DNA of 64,000 nucleotides from Paragemmobacter straminiformis (GTDB lineage Bacteria > Pseudomonadota > Alphaproteobacteria > Rhodobacterales > Rhodobacteraceae). The stretch spans positions 744,001-808,000 of the forward strand of contig NZ_JACLQD010000002.1 in assembly GCF_014243445.1 (NCBI RefSeq), read 5' to 3'. Of the stretch, positions 1-8,430 are shown one piece after another. The notes under the pieces are model-generated. The model had not been told where the DNA came from and made no database searches. It saw only the letters and a program-made list of their open reading frames with translations. Positions within the stretch are counted from its first letter, which is position 1; every line of letters starts with the position of its first letter. The position numbers were made by a program, and so were the translations under genes.

Positions 1-151
1 TTGGCCGATTCCCCCCGGAGTATTTGGGCAAGGCTGAAGCGGCAAGCGGTGCCTGCCCTTTCAGCCTTGCCCAAATACTCGAACTCGACCCTTGCCAGAG
101 GGCGGGCCATTGCAGAAGGGGCGCGGGATTTTTCGCAGAAAAATCGCTGTA
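1..151. other. Intergenic 3' region of pepN with inverted repeats
   Basis: No credible gene. On the minus strand this lies just past the pepN stop codon. It holds a perfect 21-bp inverted repeat (arms 18-38 and 60-80, 21-nt loop) that includes GAGTATTTGGGCAAGG, and a second hairpin nearer the gene (127-145). The GAGTATTTG...GCAAGG string recurs at about 7096-7119 and 48601-48622, each time beyond the 3' end of a gene, so it is a dispersed 3' element and not a gene. Confidence 0.7.
127..145 (-). terminator. Hairpin just after pepN, identical to 7151-7169
   Basis: Arms GATTTTTC (127-134) and GAAAAATC (138-145) flank the loop GCA. It begins 6 nt beyond the pepN stop codon. The same 19 nt occur at 7151-7169, also just past the 3' end of a minus-strand gene. 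A terminator or mRNA 3'-end stabiliser is the simplest reading; function is inferred from placement. Confidence 0.55.
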
Positions 152-2713
152 TCAGCCGGCGCTGCGCATGCGGGCGACCATTTCCGCAAGATCGCGGCTC
201 AGCCCTGCGGTTCCGGCCATGCGGGCCAGTTCCCCCTGCACCAGCGCGCGGCGGGCGGTGTCGTAGCGCGGCCATGTCTCGAAGGCGGTCGACATGCGGG
301 CTGCGGTTTGCGGGTTGAGCGGATCGAGGCGCAGCAGCCAGTCGGCGACGAGCCGGTAGCCCGCGCCCGATGCGTGGTGGAAGCCGCCGTGATTGGCCGA
401 AAGCGCGCCGATGACCGCGCGGAAGCGGTTGGGGTTCTTCCAGTCGAAGGCGGGGTGGGCGGTCAGCGCCGTGGTGACGCGGGCCGCAAGGTCGGGGGCG
501 GCATAGGCGATTTGCAGGGCGAACCATTTGTCCATGACGTTGCGGTCATGGCTCCAGCGCCCCTCGAAGCGCGCAAGCTCGGCAGCGCCCTGACCGATGT
601 CGAGCAGGCAGGCGAGGCTGCCGATCTCTTCGGTCATGTTGTCGGCACCGGCGTGGGCGGCGGCGGCGGCGGTGCCGCCATCGACGCGCGAGAGCAGCGA
701 CAGGGCCGCGAGGCGCAGGGCGCGGCGGCCTGCGGCGCGGGCGTCGGGGGTGAAGGGACCGGGTTCCGCGAGGCTGTCGATCAGCGCGGGAAGGCGGGGC
801 GCCAGATGGCGGGCCACGGCTTCGGCCATGCGCCGCCGCTCGGCCCAGATGCGCGCGGGATCGGGCGCTATTCCTGCCGCATGCAATGTGGCGGCCATGT
901 CATCTTCGGCCGGAAGCCGCAGCGCCAGCGCGCGGAAGGCGGGATCGAGCGTTTCGTCAAAGGCGACACGGGCCAGCGCATCCAGCCAGTCGGGACCGGG
1001 GGACGCGCCTTCGGTCACCATGCGGGCGAGAACATCCTTGGCAAGGGCGCGGCCCGCCTCCCATTTGTTGAAGGGGTCGGTGTCATGGGCCAGAAGGAAA
1101 GCGCGTTCCTCGGGGGTGACCTGCCGTTCCAGCACCACGGGGGCCGAAAACCCGCGCAGGATCGAGGGGACGGGGCGTGTTGCCGTCTTGAAGCGGAAGG
1201 TCTGGGTGGGTTCGGCCAGTTCCAGCACGGTGGTGGGCAGGATTTCATCGCCATTGGGATTGAGCAGGCCAAGCGCCACGGGGATAAGTTTCGGGGCCTT
1301 TTCGGGCTGGCCCGGCGTGGGCGGGTTGGTCTGGCTGAGGGTCAGGGAATAGGTGGCGCCGTCCCAATCCTCGGTCACCTTGACGACAGGGGTTCCGGCT
1401 TCGGTGTACCAGCGTTTGAACTGCGCGAGGTCGCGTCCCGTCACATCCTCGAACACCTTGAGCCAGTCTTCGATCGTGGCGGCGTCGCCGTCGTGGCGGG
1501 TGAAGTAAAGGTCGAGCGCGCGGGCGTAATCGGCATCGCCCACCAGACGCCTGAGCATGCCGATGACCTCGGCCCCTTTTTCATAGACCGTGGCGGTGTA
1601 GAAATTGTTGATCTCGACAAAGCTGTCGGGGCGGACGGGATGGGCGAGCGGGCCGCCATCCTCGCGGAACTGGCGGGCGCGGAGGAGGAGGACGTCTTCG
1701 ATGCGCTTGACCGCATGGCTGCGCATGTCGCCGGTGAATTGCTGGTCGCGAAAGACGGTCAGCCCCTCTTTCAGGCAAAGCTGGAACCAGTCGCGGCAGG
1801 TGATGCGGTTGCCGGTCCAGTTGTGGAAATACTCATGCGCGATGATGGCCTCGATCCGGCCGAAATCGTCGTCGGTCGCGGTTTCGGGCGAGGCGAGGAC
1901 GAATTTGGAGTTGAAGATGTTCAGCCCCTTGTTCTCCATCGCGCCCATGTTGAAGTCGTCGACCGCGACGATGTTGAACACCGACAGGTCATATTCGCGC
2001 CCGTAGACCTGTTCGTCCCAGCGCATCGAGCGGATCAGGCTGTCCATCGCATAGGCGCAGCGGTCCTGATCTCCGGGGCGGACCCAGATGTTGAGGGCGA
2101 CGGGCATGCCCGAGGCGGTGGTGAAGGGGGCCGAATGGGCGACGAGATCGCCCGCGACAAGGGCGAAAAGATAGGCGGGTTTGGGCCATGGGTCGTCCCA
2201 TTCGGCCCAGCCCGGCCCCTGCCCTGCGGGATTGCCGTTGGACAGAAGCACCGGCAGGTCGCTTTCGATGCGGACGCGGAAGCGGGCCATGACATCGGGA
2301 CGGTCGGGGTAGAAGGTGATCTTGCGGAAGCCTTCGGCCTCGCACTGGGTGCAATACATGCCGCGCGACATGTAAAGCCCTTCGAGGGCGGTGTTGGCCT
2401 CGGGCGCGATCTCGACCTCGGTCTCGACGGTGAAGGGCGCATCGGGCAGCAGGCCTGCGGGGATGGTGAGGCCGGTTTCGTCAGGGGTCAGCGCGAGCGG
2501 GGCACCGTTCAGCCGCAGCGAGAGGAGCGTCAGTCCCTCGCCGTCGAGCCGCAGGTCCTGTCTGCCCGCGCGGGCGGGGTTGGGGGCCAGCGACAGGCGC
2601 GCTGTGACGCGCGTTGCGCCGGGCGACAGGCGGAAGGTCAGCGCCACCTGTTCGACCAGATGGGTAAAGGGCTGATAATCCGACAGGAAAACGGTGCGGT
2701 CTTGGGCGGTCAT
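152..2713 (-). CDS. pepN: Alanyl aminopeptidase (PepN, M1 zinc peptidase)
   Basis: Cytoplasmic M1-family aminopeptidase that removes N-terminal residues from peptides in general protein turnover. The protein has 853 residues, close to the usual bacterial PepN length. The substrate-anchoring GAMEN motif is at 257-261 and the zinc motif HEYFH at 293-297, followed by the downstream Glu region (LKEGLTVFRDQQF). The start at 2713 was chosen because GAGAAAG sits just upstream and the protein then begins MTAQDRTVFL; a 27-residue N-terminal extension is open but has no homologous character. It stands alone on the minus strand, with a histidine kinase gene upstream. Nothing in the key residues looks damaged. 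Confidence 0.96.
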   Translation of the reverse strand: MTAQDRTVFLSDYQPFTHLVEQVALTFRLSPGATRVTARLSLAPNPARAGRQDLRLDGEGLTLLSLRLNGAPLALTPDETGLTIPAGLLPDAPFTVETEVEIAPEANTALEGLYMSRGMYCTQCEAEGFRKITFYPDRPDVMARFRVRIESDLPVLLSNGNPAGQGPGWAEWDDPWPKPAYLFALVAGDLVAHSAPFTTASGMPVALNIWVRPGDQDRCAYAMDSLIRSMRWDEQVYGREYDLSVFNIVAVDDFNMGAMENKGLNIFNSKFVLASPETATDDDFGRIEAIIAHEYFHNWTGNRITCRDWFQLCLKEGLTVFRDQQFTGDMRSHAVKRIEDVLLLRARQFREDGGPLAHPVRPDSFVEINNFYTATVYEKGAEVIGMLRRLVGDADYARALDLYFTRHDGDAATIEDWLKVFEDVTGRDLAQFKRWYTEAGTPVVKVTEDWDGATYSLTLSQTNPPTPGQPEKAPKLIPVALGLLNPNGDEILPTTVLELAEPTQTFRFKTATRPVPSILRGFSAPVVLERQVTPEERAFLLAHDTDPFNKWEAGRALAKDVLARMVTEGASPGPDWLDALARVAFDETLDPAFRALALRLPAEDDMAATLHAAGIAPDPARIWAERRRMAEAVARHLAPRLPALIDSLAEPGPFTPDARAAGRRALRLAALSLLSRVDGGTAAAAAHAGADNMTEEIGSLACLLDIGQGAAELARFEGRWSHDRNVMDKWFALQIAYAAPDLAARVTTALTAHPAFDWKNPNRFRAVIGALSANHGGFHHASGAGYRLVADWLLRLDPLNPQTAARMSTAFETWPRYDTARRALVQGELARMAGTAGLSRDLAEMVARMRSAG

Positions 2714-2802
2714 CTTTCTCTCCCGAGGCTGGCTTGCAAGGCTAGGGAGAGGCGGCGGGCGATGCAAGCCGCGCCCGCGACGATGTGATCGCAAAGGCGC
2801 GG

Positions 2803-4866
2803 TCAGGCGCGGGGAATGCGCAGGGTGAAGGTCGAGCCGACATCGCTTTCGCTGGTGAAGGTGAGCGTGCAGCCGGTGAGTTCGGCAAGGCGCTTGCAGA
2901 TGGCAAGGCCGATGCCGGTGCCGTTGATCGTGCTGTTTTCATGGCCCAGCCGGTCGAAGGGCGTGAACACGCGCGACTGGAGGGCGGCGGCGATGCCGGT
3001 TCCGGTGTCGGTGACCGAAACGGCGATGACCGAGGGGTCCGCGGTGCCGACCGAGAGCGTGATGCTGCCGCCGTCGCGATTGTATTTCACCGCGTTCGAC
3101 AGCAGATGGCCGACGATGCGGCGCAGCACATCGGGGTCACCCTTGACCGGCGGCACGACGGCCGCGCTGCGGTTCAGGGTGATGGTGATGTTGCGCTCGG
3201 CCGCGGCGGCAAGGGCCGTCTGCCGTGCCGCGTCGAGGATCGGCATCACCTCGAGCGGGGTGGAGGACAGTTTCACCTCGTCCTGTTCGATGCGGCTCAG
3301 GTCGATCACCCCTTCGACCAGTTGCAAGAGGTGCCAGCCCGCGCGCGAGATCGCCTTGACCTGCTTCATCCGCTCGGCATCGAGCGTTTCGCCTTGCGAC
3401 ATCTCGAGCAGGTCGGAAAAGCCGATGATGGCGTTGAGGGGGGTGCGCAATTCATGGCTCATGGCCGAAAGGAAATTGGCCTTGGCGCGGTTGGCGGCAT
3501 CGAGTTTCGCGCCCATGTTGACCAGATGGTCGCCCACGGTCTGCAACTCGGCCACCTCGTAGGCGTGGGTCGGCGGGATTCGGCCGCCTTCGGAAATGCG
3601 CACCATGTTCGCCTCGATCTCGGCCAGAGGCTGGGCGACGCGTTCGCTCATCGCGTTCGAGCGTTTCCAGAGGAAGGCGAAGAAGAGAAGATAGAACAGG
3701 ACCAGCCCGCCCAGCATCAGCTTGCTGACGAGCGAGAGCTGTTCGCGCAGCGAGGTGGCTTCGGACAGGATGCTCTTTTCGCTCGACAGGACCACCAGCT
3801 TCCAGCCGGGGCCGTCGATGGTGGACCATGCGGCAATCATCGGGCGGCCGAGGTCCAGCTCTTCCGTGCCGTCGGGCGTATCTTGCAGCGCGTCGGCGAT
3901 GTTGGCGAATTCGGCGCGGCGGAAGATGTTGAACTCGCCCGGTTTGAACGTGTCCTCCTTGATCGCTTCCTCGTAAGAGTGGTCGAGGAGTTCGGACAGG
4001 CCGAAATCGGCCTCGCCCTTGGGGGGCAGCGCGAGAATGGTGCCGTCGCGGCTGACCAGAAGCGCGTAGCTGTCGCCCTGAAGGTCGAGGTCGAGCACCT
4101 GCTCGACGATGGTGCTGATGGTGATGTCGATGCCGATCACGGCTTCGAGCCGGTCGGGTCCGTAACTGGGCGCGATGGCCGAAACCATCCAGCCCGACCC
4201 CGCCGGATCGACATAAGAGTCGGTCCAGACGACCTTGCGCGCGGGGTTATGGGTGGCATCGGCTTCGTAATAGAAGTTGTAGCTCGGGATATCCATCTTG
4301 GGGGGATAGATCTCGAGCACGTCGAAATAGGGGTAGATGCGGTTGTAGCTGTCGAAGGTGTTGAAATAGACCTGCTGGATCAGGTGATCGGTCCGGGTGA
4401 TCGACCGCATCAGCGGGTCGAGGGACGCGGTGCGCCAGACCTTCTGCTTCTCGGCCTCGCCCACGGGAACGACGCCGGAATAGAACACGGCCGCGCCGCC
4501 ATTGTCGCGGACGGTGTAGAAGGCGCCCTCGGGCGAGGTCGCGTAGCGGGCCTTTTCTTCGGGGCTGGTGTCGCCCGTGCCGGTCAGGGCGCGCGCCGTT
4601 TCATCGGCGAAGATCGTGGCCTCGGCCGAGATCTTCTCGAGACGCCGCGCGATGACGTCGGCCTCGCGCTGGGCGGTATCGGACAGGGCGCCGGTGGACA
4701 GCTTGGTGACCGCCTCGGCCCCGCGGTTGTAGACGACAAGGCTGGTGCCCCAGTAGAGGCCGACGAAGGTGAGTTCGATCAGAAGCAGCGGGACAAGGGC
4801 CGCGCGGATATAGGACTTCCAAAGCCAGCTGCGCAGGGGAAGCGGTTTGTCGGGTCCGGTCGTCAT
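2803..4866 (-). CDS. Cache-domain sensor histidine kinase
   Basis: Membrane sensor kinase of 687 residues. A first membrane segment (about 20-42) is followed by a large extracytoplasmic region (about 45-375) of the double-Cache type, typical of receptors for small molecules such as amino or organic acids. A second membrane segment lies at about 381-402. The HisKA domain has the phospho-acceptor His471 in MSHELRTPLNAIIGF, and the ATPase domain has LLSNAVKYN and DTGTGIA and GTGIGLAI boxes. There is no receiver domain and no response regulator gene next to it, so its partner must be encoded elsewhere. The ligand cannot be told from the sequence. It is transcribed toward pepN with an 89-bp gap. 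Confidence 0.9.
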   Translation of the reverse strand: MTTGPDKPLPLRSWLWKSYIRAALVPLLLIELTFVGLYWGTSLVVYNRGAEAVTKLSTGALSDTAQREADVIARRLEKISAEATIFADETARALTGTGDTSPEEKARYATSPEGAFYTVRDNGGAAVFYSGVVPVGEAEKQKVWRTASLDPLMRSITRTDHLIQQVYFNTFDSYNRIYPYFDVLEIYPPKMDIPSYNFYYEADATHNPARKVVWTDSYVDPAGSGWMVSAIAPSYGPDRLEAVIGIDITISTIVEQVLDLDLQGDSYALLVSRDGTILALPPKGEADFGLSELLDHSYEEAIKEDTFKPGEFNIFRRAEFANIADALQDTPDGTEELDLGRPMIAAWSTIDGPGWKLVVLSSEKSILSEATSLREQLSLVSKLMLGGLVLFYLLFFAFLWKRSNAMSERVAQPLAEIEANMVRISEGGRIPPTHAYEVAELQTVGDHLVNMGAKLDAANRAKANFLSAMSHELRTPLNAIIGFSDLLEMSQGETLDAERMKQVKAISRAGWHLLQLVEGVIDLSRIEQDEVKLSSTPLEVMPILDAARQTALAAAAERNITITLNRSAAVVPPVKGDPDVLRRIVGHLLSNAVKYNRDGGSITLSVGTADPSVIAVSVTDTGTGIAAALQSRVFTPFDRLGHENSTINGTGIGLAICKRLAELTGCTLTFTSESDVGSTFTLRIPRA

Positions 4867-5143
4867 CGCGTCCTGCGTGGCTTTGCCTTATCAAAATGAG
4901 GTGTGTGCCATGAAGCATGGATACCCGCCTGTGTGAACAGGAATTGCGCATTTCTACTCCTTTGGAACATGCGCCATTCGACACGGGGACGTTCTGAACG
5001 CCCGTCGTGCCGGTTCTTTGGCATGAGGTATGGGAATCTCCATCCGAAAGAATGGGTTAGCCAAGGGCTGCGCCGATGCGCGCCCGCCGGAAAGGGCAGG
5101 CTGCGACTCGGGTGCTGAACGCGCGGGGGGGCTGCGCGGGGGA
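4867..5143. other. Intergenic region before the histidine kinase gene
   Basis: 277 bp between the Rid-protein stop codon and the kinase start codon. It must hold the promoter of the kinase gene and the end of the catabolic operon. Small open frames on both strands have no recognisable product. I see no convincing operator or terminator. Confidence 0.4.
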
Positions 5144-5551
5144 TCAGGCGGGCAGGACGGCGGTCGCCTCGATCTCGACCTTGGCGCGGTCCTCGACCAG
5201 TGCCACGACCTGAACCAGCGCCATCGCGGGGTAATGCGCGCCGATGGTCTGGCGATAGGCCTGCCCCAGTTCGCGCAACGAGGACAGGTATTCGGCCTTG
5301 TCGGTGACATACCATGTCAGCCGGACAAGATGTTCAGGCCCCGCCCCCGCCTCGGCCAGAACCTCGACGATCGAACGCAGGGCCTGCGCCGCCTGTGCGG
5401 CGAAATCGTCGGTCTCGAATTCCTGTTGGGCGTTCCAGCCGATGATGCCGCCGGTAAAGATCATCCGCCCTCTGGCCGCCACGCCATTGGCGTAGCCGCG
5501 TGCCGCCTTCCAATGCGACGGATGCAGGATCTGGTGCGGGGAAAGGGTCAT
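5144..5551 (-). CDS. Rid-family (YjgF/YER057c/UK114) protein lacking the RidA arginine
   Basis: 135-residue single-domain Rid protein, last gene of the leftward aminobenzoyl-CoA-type operon; its ATG overlaps the stop codon of the thioesterase gene and is preceded by GGAGG. Family members hydrolyse reactive enamine/imine intermediates to ketones and ammonia. In archetypal RidA an Arg in the motif PARS binds the substrate carboxylate; here the matching stretch is HYPAMALVQV, with Met110 instead, so this is not a standard RidA. The product expected from a 2-aminobenzoyl-CoA monooxygenase/reductase is an amino-cyclohexenone carboxyl-CoA, i.e. an enamine with no free carboxylate. Deamination of such a CoA ester is an attractive role, but it is inference. 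A Rid-type protein is also reported in the Azoarcus evansii 2-aminobenzoate cluster. Confidence 0.88.
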   Translation of the reverse strand: MTLSPHQILHPSHWKAARGYANGVAARGRMIFTGGIIGWNAQQEFETDDFAAQAAQALRSIVEVLAEAGAGPEHLVRLTWYVTDKAEYLSSLRELGQAYRQTIGAHYPAMALVQVVALVEDRAKVEIEATAVLPA

Positions 5552-5955
5552 GGGGCCTCCTGATGGGCTGCAAGGCGGTCGCGGATGGTGGCGGGCCAGG
5601 GGGCGGGGCGGTGGTCAGCGCCAAGCCTGACAAGGGTGATGAGCGCGCCAAGCCGGGTCTGCCCGTCGCAGGCAGCGCCGAGCCGCAGCGTGACCGAGGC
5701 ATGGCCGAGGCGGGTCACGCCAAGCCGCCAGTCGAGCATGTCGCCAAGGCGCGAGGGGGCGCGGAAATCGGTTTCGATCCGCACGGTCGGCACGCCCTCG
5801 CCTGCGGCCATCATCGCCTCGAAGGGCCAGCCGATCGCGTCGCGGAAGAAATTCTCGATGACGGAATTCGTCATCTCGTAATAGCGCGGATAGAAAACGA
5901 TGCCCGCAGGGTCGCAGTGGTTGAATTCGATGCGGATGGCGCGCGAATAGCTCAT
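5548..5955 (-). CDS. Acyl-CoA thioesterase, 4-hydroxybenzoyl-CoA thioesterase type
   Basis: 135-residue hot-dog fold protein. The N-terminal motif [18 protein letters not shown] matches the 4HBT family, with the catalytic Asp at about position 15. Such enzymes hydrolyse aryl- or acyl-CoA esters. In the operon it may release CoA from dead-end intermediates or from the final product. Start and stop codons overlap those of both neighbours (ATGA junctions), which indicates translational coupling with the acyl-CoA dehydrogenase upstream and the Rid protein downstream. A second thioesterase of the same fold lies at 26956-27408. The substrate is not determined by sequence. Confidence 0.88.
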   Translation of the reverse strand: MSYSRAIRIEFNHCDPAGIVFYPRYYEMTNSVIENFFRDAIGWPFEAMMAAGEGVPTVRIETDFRAPSRLGDMLDWRLGVTRLGHASVTLRLGAACDGQTRLGALITLVRLGADHRPAPWPATIRDRLAAHQEAP

Positions 5956-7085
5956 TGCAGGCTTCTCGCGATGACGATGCGCTGCACGTCGGATGCGCCC
6001 TCGTAGATGCGCAGGGCGCGGATGTCGCGATAAAGCGCCTCGACCACGGAGCCACGGCGCACGCCGTCGCCGCCATGCAGCTGCACTGCCATGTCGATCA
6101 CCTCTTGCGCGGCTTCGGTGGCGTAAAGTTTGGCCATCGCGGCCTCGCGCGTGATGCGCGCGGCCCCCCTGTCCTTGGTCCAGGCGGCACGGTAGACAAG
6201 CAGGGCTGCAGCATCGATCTTCAACGCCATGTCGGCCAGATGGCCCTGCACCATCTGCAACGAGGCCAGCGCCTCGCCCTGGATGCGGCGGGTGGCGGTG
6301 CGGGTCAGGCTTTCGTCAAGCGCGCGGCGGGCCATGCCAAGGGCGGCGGCCCCGACCGTGGGGCGGAACACATCCAGCACCGACATGGCGATGCGGAAAC
6401 CCGCGCCCGCCTCGCCGATCAGGGCGGAGTGGGGCAGTTCGACATTGCGCAATTCAAGCCGCGCAAGCGGATGGGGCGCGATGGTCTCGAGCCGTTCGGC
6501 CACGGTCAGGCCCGCGGTGGCAGCGGGCAGCAGAAAGGCCGACAGGCCCTTTGCCCCCGCAGCCTCGCCCGTGCGGGCGAAGAGGATATAGACATCCGCA
6601 ATGCCGCCGTTGGAAATCCAGGTCTTCTCGCCGTTCAGCACCCAGCCCCCCTGCACGCGGGTTGCGGTGGTGGCGGTGGCGGCCACGTCCGAGCCCGAGG
6701 CCGGTTCGGTCAGCGCAAAGGCGGAAAGCGCCCCGCCCTCCCGCGTGCGGTCAAGCCATGCGCGCTGTTCGGCCGTGCCGAACAGGGTGACCGGCCCCAT
6801 CCCAAGCCCCTGCATGGCAAAGGCGAAATCGGCCAGGGGATCATGCCGCGCCAGCGTCTCGCGGATCAGGCAGAGCGTGCGCACATCCAGCCGCTCGCCC
6901 GCCGCCGCGCCCGTGTGCCGCAGCCATCCGCCCTGCCCCAAAGCCGCGACCAGCGCGCGGCATGCGGCATCGACATCGCCGTGATCCACAGGCAGATGCA
7001 GAGCGCACCACGCCTCGAGCGCCGCCGCAAGGTCGCGGTGGCGGGCCTCGAAGAAGGGCCAGTCAAGGAAGCTTGCGTCACGCAT
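5952..7085 (-). CDS. Acyl-CoA dehydrogenase
   Basis: 377-residue FAD-dependent acyl-CoA dehydrogenase. The motif [16 protein letters not shown] (flavin/substrate loop) and EKTWISNGG are present, and the catalytic base is Glu362 in [13 protein letters not shown], the usual C-terminal position. The start at 7085 (MRDASFLD) follows a plausible spacer; the longer reading frame upstream is an artefact of the intergenic repeat. In the presumed 2-aminobenzoyl-CoA route it would oxidise a saturated or ring-derived CoA ester in the beta-oxidation part. It is separated from the upstream crotonase by 95 bp that contain a hairpin (7151-7169), so its expression may be lower than that of the genes before it. 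Confidence 0.92.
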   Translation of the reverse strand: MRDASFLDWPFFEARHRDLAAALEAWCALHLPVDHGDVDAACRALVAALGQGGWLRHTGAAAGERLDVRTLCLIRETLARHDPLADFAFAMQGLGMGPVTLFGTAEQRAWLDRTREGGALSAFALTEPASGSDVAATATTATRVQGGWVLNGEKTWISNGGIADVYILFARTGEAAGAKGLSAFLLPAATAGLTVAERLETIAPHPLARLELRNVELPHSALIGEAGAGFRIAMSVLDVFRPTVGAAALGMARRALDESLTRTATRRIQGEALASLQMVQGHLADMALKIDAAALLVYRAAWTKDRGAARITREAAMAKLYATEAAQEVIDMAVQLHGGDGVRRGSVVEALYRDIRALRIYEGASDVQRIVIARSLQ

Positions 7086-7095
7086 CGTTTCACCT

Positions 7096-7180
7096 TTGCT
7101 CAAATACTCTCGGGGGTGAGGCCGCAGGCCGAGGGGGCAGACAGCCCCCTGATTTTTCGCAGAAAAATCGCCCCTTTGCG
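7096..7180. repeat. Composite 3' element inside the operon
   Basis: Read on the minus strand from the crotonase stop codon: a hairpin with TTTTTC arms, then a GGGGGC...GCCCCC pair, then ACCCCCGAGAGTATTTGAGCAAAGG. The same order (TTTTTC hairpin, then GAGTATTTG.GCAA) is found after pepN at 18-145. The gap between two co-directional operon genes is otherwise empty. Confidence 0.55.
7151..7169 (-). terminator. Hairpin after the crotonase gene (possible attenuator)
   Basis: Arms GATTTTTC (7151-7158) and GAAAAATC (7162-7169) with loop GCA, identical to 127-145. It sits 11 nt beyond the crotonase stop codon and before the acyl-CoA dehydrogenase gene, so it may act as a partial terminator or mRNA stability element within the operon. 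Confidence 0.5.
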
Positions 7181-7993
7181 TCAATCTCCCCGAAACACCG
7201 GCGTCTCCTTGGCGACAAAGGCGCGGTAGGCGCGGTCGAAATCGCGGGTCTGCATGCAGATTGCCTGCGCCTGCGCTTCCGCCTCGATCGCCTGTTCCAG
7301 CCCCATGTTCCATTCCTGATTGAGTTGGGTCTTGGTGATGCCATGGGCAAAGACGGGCCCCTCGGCCAGCCGGCGCGCCAGCGCCATCGCCTCGTCCTCG
7401 AGCGCCTCGGGGGCGTGCAGCGCGTTCCAGAAGCCCCAGCGTTCTCCCTCGTCGGCGCGCATCACGCGGCCGGTGTACAGCAGTTCCGCCGCCCTGCCCT
7501 GCCCGATGATGCGCGGCAGCATGGCGCAGGCCCCCATGTCGCAGCCCGCAAGGCCGACGCGGGTGAACAGAAAGGCGCATTTCGCGGCGGGCGTGGCAAG
7601 CCGCAGGTCCGACGCCATCGCGATGATCGCCCCCGCCCCCACCGCCACCCCGTCGACGGCCGAGATGATCGGCTTGCCGCAGCCGATCATGGCCTTGACC
7701 AGATCGCCGGTCATGCGGGTAAAGGCCAGAAGGTCCTTCATCGGCAGGCCGATCAGCGGGCCGATGATGTCATGCACATCGCCGCCCGAGCAGAAATTGC
7801 CGCCGTTCGAGGCAAAGACGATCACATCGACATCGGTCGCATAGGCGAGCGCGCGGAAATGGTCGCGCAATTCGGCGTAGCTTGCAAAGGTCAGCGGGTT
7901 CTTGCGGTCGGGCCGGTTCAGCCGGACGGTGCCGATCCGGTCGGTGACGGACCACAGGAAATGTTCGGGGCGCACCCCTGCGAGTTCGGTCAT
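7181..7993 (-). CDS. Crotonase-family enzyme without the hydratase glutamates
   Basis: 270-residue enoyl-CoA hydratase/isomerase superfamily protein. The oxyanion-hole motifs are clear ([10 protein letters not shown] and GVAVGAGA). The two catalytic glutamates of ordinary hydratases are absent: the first position reads GAGAIIAM and the second reads [10 protein letters not shown]. An Asp152 in [12 protein letters not shown] occupies the place where PaaG-type isomerases and ring-acting members such as MenB and BadI carry a functional Asp. The enzyme is therefore more likely an isomerase or ring-opening hydrolase than a hydratase. Its start codon overlaps the MarR stop codon. The adjacent rightward gene at 11579 encodes a crotonase that does keep both glutamates, so the two probably do different steps. 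Confidence 0.86.
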   Translation of the reverse strand: MTELAGVRPEHFLWSVTDRIGTVRLNRPDRKNPLTFASYAELRDHFRALAYATDVDVIVFASNGGNFCSGGDVHDIIGPLIGLPMKDLLAFTRMTGDLVKAMIGCGKPIISAVDGVAVGAGAIIAMASDLRLATPAAKCAFLFTRVGLAGCDMGACAMLPRIIGQGRAAELLYTGRVMRADEGERWGFWNALHAPEALEDEAMALARRLAEGPVFAHGITKTQLNQEWNMGLEQAIEAEAQAQAICMQTRDFDRAYRAFVAKETPVFRGD

Positions 7994-8430
7994 TTCGGAC
8001 CTCCCATGCGTTTGAGGATGTCGGTCAGCGTGTCGAGATCGGCTTCGGTCAGGCCCGAGAACAGCGCGTTCACCTGCGCCTCGTGTTCGGCGGCCAGCCC
8101 TTCGAACTGCGCGAGCCCTTCGGGGGTCAGCGCCACAAAGACGGTGCGCCTGTCGCTGTCGGATTGCGTGCGGCGCACCAGACCGTCCTTTTCCAGCCGG
8201 TCCACGACCGTCGTGGCATTGCCGTTCGAGACGAGAAGCATCCGGCTGAGTTCCGACATCGTCACCCCGTCGCGGCGGCGGTAGAGGGCGGCCAGAACGT
8301 CGAAGCGCGGCAAGGTGGTGTCGTGGCCAAGCCGCAGGAATTCGCGCAAGGCCCCCTCGGCGGTGCGGGTCACGCCGAGCAGGCGGATCCAGATCTTGAG
8401 GCGGCGCTTGGACAGGGGATCGTGGCTCAC
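7990..8430 (-). CDS. MarR-family transcriptional regulator
   Basis: 146-residue winged-helix regulator ([30 protein letters not shown] is the recognition region, followed by the [12 protein letters not shown] wing). The start is taken as the GTG at 8430: it overlaps the SDR stop codon (GTGA), has a GGGGGGCGAG purine run upstream, and gives the family's usual length. Lying inside the operon suggests autoregulation. MarR proteins of aromatic-CoA pathways commonly release DNA when they bind the pathway's CoA thioester; that is family knowledge and not seen here. The likely operator is the AT-rich inverted repeat at 11521-11551 in front of the operon. Confidence 0.9.
   Translation of the reverse strand: MSHDPLSKRRLKIWIRLLGVTRTAEGALREFLRLGHDTTLPRFDVLAALYRRRDGVTMSELSRMLLVSNGNATTVVDRLEKDGLVRRTQSDSDRRTVFVALTPEGLAQFEGLAAEHEAQVNALFSGLTEADLDTLTDILKRMGGPK

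Noticed and set aside
18-80. Terminal inverted repeats of an insertion sequence
   Set aside because: The 21-bp arms are only 21 nt apart, no transposase or target duplication is seen, and similar strings occur at other gene 3' ends.
92-2788. 898-residue open frame on the plus strand opposite pepN
   Set aside because: It is the antisense shadow of a gene with clear M1 peptidase motifs, with the Gly/Arg/Ala-rich composition expected from GC-rich codon position effects. The same applies to the long opposite frames at 2785-4899, 8954-11500, 13236-15155, 15719-17269, 17726-20011, 41693-44218 and 56908-58959.
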